A stretch of 64,000 nt of DNA from assembly GCF_026151205.1 (NCBI RefSeq), contig NC_087075.1, forward strand, positions 990,501 to 1,054,500, read 5' to 3'. This DNA comes from Bolinopsis microptera (lineage: Eukaryota; Ctenophora; Tentaculata; Lobata; Bolinopsidae). A program made the position numbers and the translations under genes. The stretch's first letter is position 1. The number at the start of each line of letters is the position of its first letter. Below, piece after piece: positions 23,343-33,000 of this stretch. The notes below the pieces were generated by a model. That model did not search any database. It was given only the letters and a program-made list of their open reading frames with translations, and was not told the origin of the DNA.

Positions 23343-24020
23343 TTATTAAATCCACACTACTAATATTAATCCATACTACTAATTACTAATCCACACTACT
23401 AATTACTAATCCACACTACTAATTACTAATCCACACTACTAATTATTAATCCATACTACTAATTACTAATCCACACTACTAATTACTAATCCACACTACT
23501 AATTATTAATCCACACTACTAATTACTAATCCACACTACTAATTACTAATTACTACTAATTACTAATCCACACTACTAATTACTAATCCACACTACTAAT
23601 TATTAATCCATACTACTAATTACTAATCCACACTACTAATTACTAATCCACACTACTAATTATTAATCCACACTACTAATTATTAATCCATACTACTAAT
23701 TACTAATCCACACTACTAATTACTAATCCACACTACTAATTATTAATCCACACTACTAATTACTAATCCACACTACTAATTATTAATCCACACTACTAAT
23801 TACTAATCCACACTACTAATTACTAATTACTACTAATTACTAATCCACACTACTAATTACTAATCCACACTACTAATTATTAATCCATACTACTAATTAC
23901 TAATCCACACTACTAATTACTAATCCACACTACTAATTACTAATCCACACTACTAATTACTAATTACACACTACTAATTACTAATCCACACTACTAATTA
24001 CTAATTACTACTAATTACTA
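23343..24020 (+). repeat. TAATCCACACTACTAATTAC minisatellite
   Basis: Roughly 33 copies of a 20-bp unit, ctaatccacactactaatta, with variants ccatactac and tactactaattac. Its right end touches the donor of MATE exon 10 (minus strand GCAT|gttagtaatta), so this intron begins with the array. Confidence 0.95.
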
Positions 24021-24022
24021 AC

Positions 24023-27000
24023 ATGCAAGACCGCTGGCTACAAGTAGAGTAGAAGTGAGAAGAGATGAGAATATTGTACTTCTTATATACTTCCTGGCGT
24101 TATCAACCTGAGGTGGGTTAATACTGGTTACTACAACTGCAGCTCCCCTGGCTACGTGCCTGGTTACTACAACTGCAGGTCTCATTCACTTAAATCTTAA
24201 TTATGCTATTTAATTTATTTAATTTGAAGTGTGCCCCAGTTCGCAAGATTATATGAATATATTATTTATGCCCATATCGATTCAAATTATAGTTTCAAGT
24301 CATTGTTATTTAATATTATGCGTATAATCATTTATAATAGTTGTAATAATTGTAATAATTGCTGAACTTACTTTTCCTGACGCCACTGACTGTGAAATGT
24401 GTGTAGTTGCTGCGACACTGAGACCGTATTGTAACTGAGATAATTGGCAATGCTATCAAAGAGAGTTTTGAGAATATACTGGAACCATACAAACTATAAA
24501 GTATGTTCAACTCTGCTGTTTGATCATGTTCATTGTTCATGATAACCATTATCAATCTTTATACCTTCATTACGCTCCACTGTATTACATGTAAATGTAG
24601 GTACATTGAACAACAACAGGACGGAGCAATATAGCTAATGAAGCGACGTTTAACATTTCAGACAAAAGCTCGTTTTAGATAAATTAGCAAATTGAAGATT
24701 GTCGATATTTTGAACGCTCAGTTTAAATCAAATTGTCACTATTGAGGTTAAGAGCTGCAGTAAGGAAATAAAGGAAATCTTACAAGATTATCACATAATA
24801 ATGATGAATAATTTAATGAATAAACTCGATTACACTTTTAAACTTGAATTATGAATATTATATGTATCTAAAAGACATTACAGTAATAAAATGTAGTTGA
24901 TAAAGAGCTAGTATCCACAAAAAGGCTCCCTTACCAGATAAGAGATGGAGATAACAGTAAAACCAATAGCATTGACTTTAAAAACATCGGGATCTCTACT
25001 TCCAACTATCAGTAAAAATACTTCGTACATTCCTGTGGAGATAAGGAATATTACATTCCTGTGGTACAGAGATAAGGAATATTACATTCCTGTGGAGAGA
25101 TAAGGAATATTACATTCCTGTGGAGGGATAAGGAATATTACATTCCTGTGGAGGGATAAGGAATATTACATTCCTGTGGAGGGATAAGGAATATTACATT
25201 CCTGTGGAGAGAGATAAGGAATATTACATTCCTGTGGAGAGAGATAAGGAATATTACATTCCTGTGGAGAGATAAGGAATATTACATTCCTGTGGAGAGA
25301 TAAGGAATATTACATTCCTGTGGAGAGATAAGGAATATTACATTCCTGTGGAGAGATAAGGAATATTACATTCCTGTGGAGAGATAAGGAATATTACATT
25401 CCTGTGGAGAGATAAGGAATATTACATTCCTGTGGAGAGATAAGGAATATTACATTCCTGTGGAGAGATAAGGAATATTACATTCCTGTGGAGAGATAAG
25501 TAGTTTGCTGAATGATCATTCACATTGAACCTATAAAAAACAGCCACTCAAACAATAGTTTTAGTAAGCATGTATGAAGTGAGCGCATGTGTTAGCGCGT
25601 GTGTTAGCGCGTGTGTCAGCGCGTGTGTTAGCGTGTGTGTTAGCGTGTGTGTTAGCGCGTGTGTTAGCGCATGTGTTAGCGTGTGTGTTAGCGCGTGTGT
25701 TAGCGCGTGTGTTAGCGCGTGTGTTAGTGCGTGTGTTAGTGCGTGTGTTAGTGCGTGTGTTAGCGCGTGTGTTAGCGCGTGTGTTAGCACGTACCCCACT
25801 CGAGCATGATAAGACCACAGCTAGGCAGCCCTGTTATCAGTGTGTTACTCCATTGTCCGAGAGATAGAATTGTAAACCCTCCCCAGGTGTGTGAGTGAGG
25901 CTGAAAGAAGGATATTTTAATCTAACTTTTAGTGCGTAACTAATAACTATACACTTTGACTTTCAAGAAAGACGTGACAAGTCTAAAAAATGCTTAACAA
26001 TGTCTAACTTTAAACAAATAATACTGTCAGGATACGTTATAGATTTGGCAACTTGCCAACACACCTGACAGCTATCATAAACTTAAGCACTTTAGACTAT
26101 ATCACTATAGTCTTTAGTCTTAACGTTTTATCACTACGGCACAGTGATGTAACGTTAACAGTCTGTATACAACCTTAAAAACAAGTTTTCGAAATTCTCT
26201 TTGAAACCTTTCCCCCCCCCCCCTGGCCCCCACACATTTCTATATTAATGTGACTATGACTAAACTGAACAGTTGAACAACACGATACTGCGTGCATGAC
26301 ACTCATATTCTAAACATAACACATGCTATTATATATTAAATATATGTGTACACTACACACACTACACACACTGCACACTACACACACTACACACACCGGA
26401 AATGTAACACAGAGTTTAGTGGGTAATTGTGGGTAATTGTTTTATAATATACACAACTATAAGCAAGAAGTGTATTGTTGAAATGTAGTTCATGTCTAAT
26501 GTAGGTAATATTTAGATATTTAATGTCATGTTCATTATACAATTTTCTGTTCTTATTACATGGGATAACAGTCTATAATTATCTAAACTATATTTAGACT
26601 TTTTTAAATCTCCCTGGTAACCGCTAAAAACAGTTAACTTAACCAAAAAGCGAACCTTTACTGATAAGTGAAAGTATTGAAATAAAAAGTAACCTTTTTG
26701 AAGTGAAAGTAGGCGAGTAGAAGTAGCGGCTGTAGTAACTCTGATATTGTGTAGCACCAGTGTAGTGTCTGTAGTAGTAGTAGTTTTAATAATAGTGGTT
26801 AAGTAACCCCCCCCCCCCCCCCTTAAGTAATCACACTTTGTAATCGTGGTTAAGTAACCCCCCCCCCGGCCCCCTTAAGTAATCACACTTTGTAATCGTG
26901 GTTAAGTAACCCCCCCCCCCGGCCCCCTTAAGTAATCACACTTTGTAATCGTGGTTAAGTAACCCCCCCCCCCTTAAGTAATCACACTTTGTAATCGTGG

Positions 27001-30000
27001 TTAAGTAACCCCCCCCCCCTTAAGTAATCACACTTTGTAATCGTGGTTAAGTAACCCCCCCCGGCCCCCTTAAGTAATCACACTTTGTAATCGTGGTTAA
27101 GTAACCCCCCCCCCCCCCCCCCCCCCTTAAGTAATCACACTTTGTAGAAGGGACAGTGTAATGAGTTGGTGATGTTTAATGTTTAATATTACACTGGGGG
27201 TGTATTAGAAACATGAGAAGTGATTCAGCTCAGCTCCATTAGATAATATTAGGGGTGTTCCTTAAACACATTAAATAAATACAGCAACAGTGAATACTGA
27301 ATAGACATTGTTCCTTGGCCCAAGTATAGCATTCTATATAACAACAAAGTTTTTAAAATGTGATGAATTATTTTTGTAAACTAATGAATGATTAAAAAGG
27401 AATGTATGATTATAAATGTAACGAATTAAAGAATTAAAGGCAACTCGATCTTACCTCAACATTAGCATTAAACGAGAACGTTACTAGAGTTAAAGTAGCA
27501 AGAGCGCCACCCAAGGTCACTATTACACTGAAAATATTACAGCGAGTTTTAAAAACTCGGTAAATTTATAATGTAAATATTATTAATTAATTAACTAGTT
27601 AAATCTGCCCCTTATATTCCCTTCTATTCCCTTCTGGCTTCTATTCCTTTGTATTCCTTTGTATTCCCTTTTATTCCTTTCTATTCCTTTTTATTCCTTG
27701 ATTGTTTATTCTGTTCGTTTTCATCTTATCTTAAGAAATTTGGCAGTTCTTTATGATTTATTCTAGAAGAAATTCAACACTCAAACGTTATAACCACGTG
27801 ATAAGGTTATAACCACGTGATAACGTTGTAACCACGTGATGACGTTGTAACCACGTGATAACGTTGTAACCACGTGATAACGTTGTAACCACGTGATAAC
27901 GTTGTAACCACGTGATAACGTTGTAACCACGTGATAAGGTTGTAACCACGTGATAACGTTGTAACCACGTGATAACGTTGTAACCACGTGATAACGTTGT
28001 AACCACGTGATAACGTTGTAACCACGTGATAACGTTGTAACCACGTGATAACGTTGTAACCACGTGATAACGTTGTAACCACGTGATAACGTTATAACCA
28101 CGTGATAACGTTGTAACCACGTGATAACGTTGTAACCACGTGATAACGTTGTAACCACGTGATAACGTTGTAACCACGTGATAACGCTGTAACCACGTGA
28201 TAACGTTGTAACCACGTGATAACGTTGTAACCCCGTGATAACGTTGTAACCACGTGATAACGTTGTAACCACGTGATAAGGTTGTAACCACGTGATAACG
28301 TTGTAACCACGTGATAACGTTGTAACCACGTGATAACTTTGTAACCACGTGATAACGTTGTAACCACGTGATAACGTTATAACCACGTGATAACGTTGTA
28401 ACCACGTGATAACGTTATAACCACGTGATAACGTTGTAACCACGTGATAACGTTGTAACCACGTGATAACGTTGTAACCACGTGATAACGTTGTAACCAC
28501 GTGATAAGGTTATAACCACGTGATAAGGTTGTAACCATATGATCAGTGATCACGTGTCATTACATGACGTCGCTTCACTTTCGTAGTATCGAGCATGATA
28601 TTGCAATAATCACTCTGCATGACGATTAACAAGATTCATAACCCCTTACCCCCCAGTTCCATGGCCGGATATTATGCCGAATTATTAGACGGAGATCGTC
28701 TACTGATATTTCTCCGGATATTTCTCCGGTTGGCAGTTCCACTACCGGAGACCATCTACGGTAATTTTGTTGATTCTGTATGAATTAATCTCCGTTAAAT
28801 TCCCGGAGAGCTTCATCTCCGTATAATACAGTAGACGGAGCCGGAGAATCATCTCCGGAGATGATCTACGGGAAATGGACCTCCGTCTAATAATTTGGCA
28901 TAATATCCGGCCATGGAACTGGGGTGTAATAATATAATATTATAATATTTACCTGTAAACCACAGCTCTTTGTTTGTTTAATATAAACAAGTACTTTGCC
29001 ATGCACAGCGACACTGCGTTTATAGGTACTATTGCCAACGACTGAAATGTATCAATTACAAAGGTATCAATTACAAAGGTATCAATTACAAAGGTATCAA
29101 TACGGGGCGGTAAATACCAGTCTGTAGTAATTTAAACTAACACTATTATAGAGACATGGAATTAACTCGACATCAAGAGTGAAGTTAGAATGTATTGAGG
29201 TGTCAGTTTGTATTTACATAACTTATATAAGTTATATAAGTTATATAAGTTATATAAGTTATATAAGTTATATAAGTTATATAAGTTATATAACTTATAT
29301 AACTATATATTTTTGATATAACGTAACCAACACTACCAGATTACTACTATTATTATTCTCACTGTCAAATAGTTAAAGAAGTGCTGTGTTATATTATACA
29401 CTTGTATAATTATATATACACTTGTTGAAGACAGGTGTATGCAGTATGGGTGGATCTTATGAATGCTTATGGGAGAGTACCCCATGAGCTGATAGTGTTT
29501 GCGCTTCGGCACTACAAGTTCCCGGAAGAAGTGGTCCAATATATTGTCAAGTACTACGACGAACTGGTAGTACGGGTGAAGACGAAGAAGTGGAAGAGTG
29601 AGTGGTTCTACTACCTAATCGGGTTGTTTCAAGGGGACCCGCTTTCTGTCGTGCTATTCTTAATAGCATTCAACCTACTCTTGAATTTACTTCAGGTCGA
29701 CAGAACAATGGGATACAAGCCGTCGTTCAGCTCTGAGCCAACTACAAACAGAGCTTTTGCAGATGATCTCACCCTGCTGTCTGACAGACTCGACAAAATG
29801 AAGAGGCTGGTCGGGCAAATGGAGGAATTCTTAGCATGGACAAGGACGATGAGAGCTAAACCCAGCAAGTGTATTGCTCTCGGAATGAAGGTAGTGGACA
29901 ATACCTACAGATCGTTTGACCCTGAGATCATCATTGCAAACGAGAAAGTAGCGTACCTTGGTGACACACCGATAAAGTTCCTTGGTCACTGGATCTACGT

Positions 30001-33000
30001 CAACCTGGGCCAAGATGAGACGAGAGAGCTAATCACCACTCAACTTTCAGGCCAGCTGGAAAAAGTAGACATGGCGGAGCTCTCTGGACCAAGCAAGTGC
30101 TGGATCTACAACCACATGCTAACTAGCAAAGTACAGTGGAATATTATGATATACAACCTCCCAGTATCATTCATCCAGACACTAGAGGCTCTTTGTACCA
30201 GATACTTGAAGAAATGGCTTGGAGTTACTACTTCCATATCGAATAGTGTGCTGTACAGATCAAAAGACCACTTTGGACTATCGTTAAAGCAGATCTCCAA
30301 CCTGTACAAATGTCTACAGGTGTCCAAGGCCTATATGCTGAAGACATCGGTTGACCCCAAAGTGAGGGAGGTTTTCGAGTACAGAGAAAACACCAACAGA
30401 GACAAGAAGAGATGGGACTACACCAAGGAGCTGACTAATAGGGAGAGAGACCTCTACTTCAAAGAACTGATTGGCTACGTGCAGACCAGGGAAGGAGCCG
30501 GTATTGGATTCGGTGATCAGAGGAGGAAGAAGAACAAAAAGGAGCAACTGGTGGAGATAATTAAGTCTCTGAAAGAAGAGGAGCTCCTTCAAACTCTCTA
30601 CGATAAGAGAGTCCAAGGAAAGTTTCTAACCTGGGAGAACACCATGCAGCTAGACACTGGCTGGCAAAGCCTGCTGTATACCTTGAGCCCCGAGCTGACA
30701 AAGTTCCACCTAAATGCCATCCACGACGTTGCAAGTACACCTAGCAACCTCCAGCTTTGGAACTACAGCTCCACGAACAACTGTCTCCTTTGTCGGCGTC
30801 AGCAGTGCAATCTAAAGCACATTCTAACGTGTTGCCCAGTGTCGCTTAAACAAGGAAGGTATAATTGGAGACATGATCAGGTGCTCAGGGTAATCGTGCA
30901 ACCAATTGCAGAGAAGCTGAGGGAGATAAACAGTGCTACCCCAAAGACAGAAGTAAAGAGAGAGTGGAGGAAGTTCGTATCCGGAAAAGGAACCTACAGG
31001 AAACCCGAAGTACGGCTTACAGAAGAACCTCATCTTCTAGAGGAAGGTAACGACTGGAAACTAGTGTTTGATGAGGACGAAAGGACAAGACAATTCCCCC
31101 AACATATTGTCAACACAGCTCTCAGACCTGATGTGGTAATATACTCTAACACACTCAGGAAAGTCATCCTGATAGAGCTGACCTGTGGAAACGAGGAGAA
31201 CTTTGAGGACCAGAGATCCCGGAAAGAGAAGAGATACGAAGAGCTAATGGTGGAGATCGAGACCGCAGGCTGGGAAGGATATCTCTTTACAGTAGAAGTT
31301 GGATGTCGTGGATTTTACCACCACACATTACCCCGAATTTTCAACTTCCTTAACATCACCCGGGCAAAGAAGAAGAGGGCACTTAACACAACAGCGGTGG
31401 TGTCCCTGAAAGGTTCCTACACTATCTGGCTTAGTCGCTACAACAAGACCTGGAGTGACAACTGGCAGCTGGCCGAAAGACCCTGCCCAGTTTAACCCTG
31501 ATGAACAGCTGAACGTTGGGCCCTTAAAACGTCGTTGAAAGCTACATCTGGGGTCGTCAGTCCCAGACATCAGAAGAAGTCAGAGAGTGTAGAAGATTCT
31601 GCGTCTGAAAAGACTAGAGAATTGAGGTAAATATAGTTGGTTTGGTCTGCGTGCCCTCTCAATAAATAGCAAATGTATTATTTTTGAAGACTACGTGAGA
31701 CGTGATCATACCATTTAAGCTGTGCACTCTACTCCATCAAATGTGAGGGGAACTTTACTAATATTCACTACTTCTAGTACATTCACCCATGTAAATGCTA
31801 GGTGACGGTTAGGTGACACAATAAGAAAGCGGTGGATTTTATATCGTTGTCAGGGAAACTAATCCCGTTTCAATGATTAGTTTAGATTTCTATCCTCTTA
31901 CATACCTTTAAAGAAAAACAATGACCTGTAGCTGGGAGATAATAATAACTAACATGTTATTAGTTACACATAGCTAATGTTATTAGTTACACATAGCTAA
32001 TGTTATTAGTTACACATAGCTAATGTTATTAGTTACACATAGCTAATGTTATTAGTTACACATAGCTAATGTTTTTTATCAAGTTATCAATGTGGATCCT
32101 AAGTTTCCAGTCCTGTCCTGCTAAAAGTGGATCTAACTGGTAACTTCTAAATTTATTCCAGGTGTGTACTGTGTACTGTGTACTGTGTACTGTGTACTGT
32201 GTACTGTGTACTGTGTACTGTGTACTGTGTACTGTGTACTGTGTACTGTGTACTGTGTACTGTGTACTGTGTACTGTGTACTGTGTACTGTGTACTGTGT
32301 ACTGTGTACTGTGTACTGTGTACTGTGTACTGTGTAAATATGGACTAAGTAACAATGGGATGTGATTCCCAGGTCGCTGACCTATTTCTAAACTGGTACG
32401 AGCATGATTACATTACATTGCAAGTTAAAAATAAGAACCCTGTGGTTCACACATTGAAACATGATAGTCGATATATTGATGATTTTACTACACCTAATAT
32501 TAGTCATAAGACTGTCGATATAATTTGCAAGGATATTTACCCTGTAGAGTTGAAGATTGTAGTTACAAACTCTAGCAATTTATCTACGACTTTTCTTGAT
32601 TTAGACATTAATATTCTGAACATCGTTTCTACACTAAATTATATAAAAACGACGTGATTTCAGTTTTAAGTCGTTACTTTTCCTAACCTTAACTCCAACG
32701 TACCCGTGAAACCTTTGTAATTTGTATGGAGTATTAATTGTAGGTGAACTGTATAGGATATGCAAATCCTCCTCAGTATTGAATGAATTTATTCATGAAG
32801 TTAAATTATTAATTGATAAACTGATTACCCAGAATTTTGAACGGAAAATCTTACATAGATATCTTAAATTATTTATTAATTGTCAGCCAGCGTGTATCCT
32901 CAGACGACAGACACTGGCATAATTTCACAGTTAATGACTGCATGTAATTATAGTGTGTGTGAGGCCTCCTTTTATGCATGTTACCTCTTACGTAAGCTAT

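Noticed and set aside
25548-25867. Several frames on both strands (VSACVSACVSAC, ALTHALTH)
   Set aside because: Translations of a 12-bp array in an intron.
27781-28500. 239-aa and 205-aa open frames
   Set aside because: They are translations of a 19-bp array and are open only because three units repeat without a stop.
32062-32136. A 75-bp phase-0 exon-like frame (LDPLLAGQDWKLRIHI...) in MATE intron 3 with splice-like borders
   Set aside because: Exons 3 and 4 already align to MATE1 without a gap, so there is no room for it; its donor side is part of a 23-bp array.
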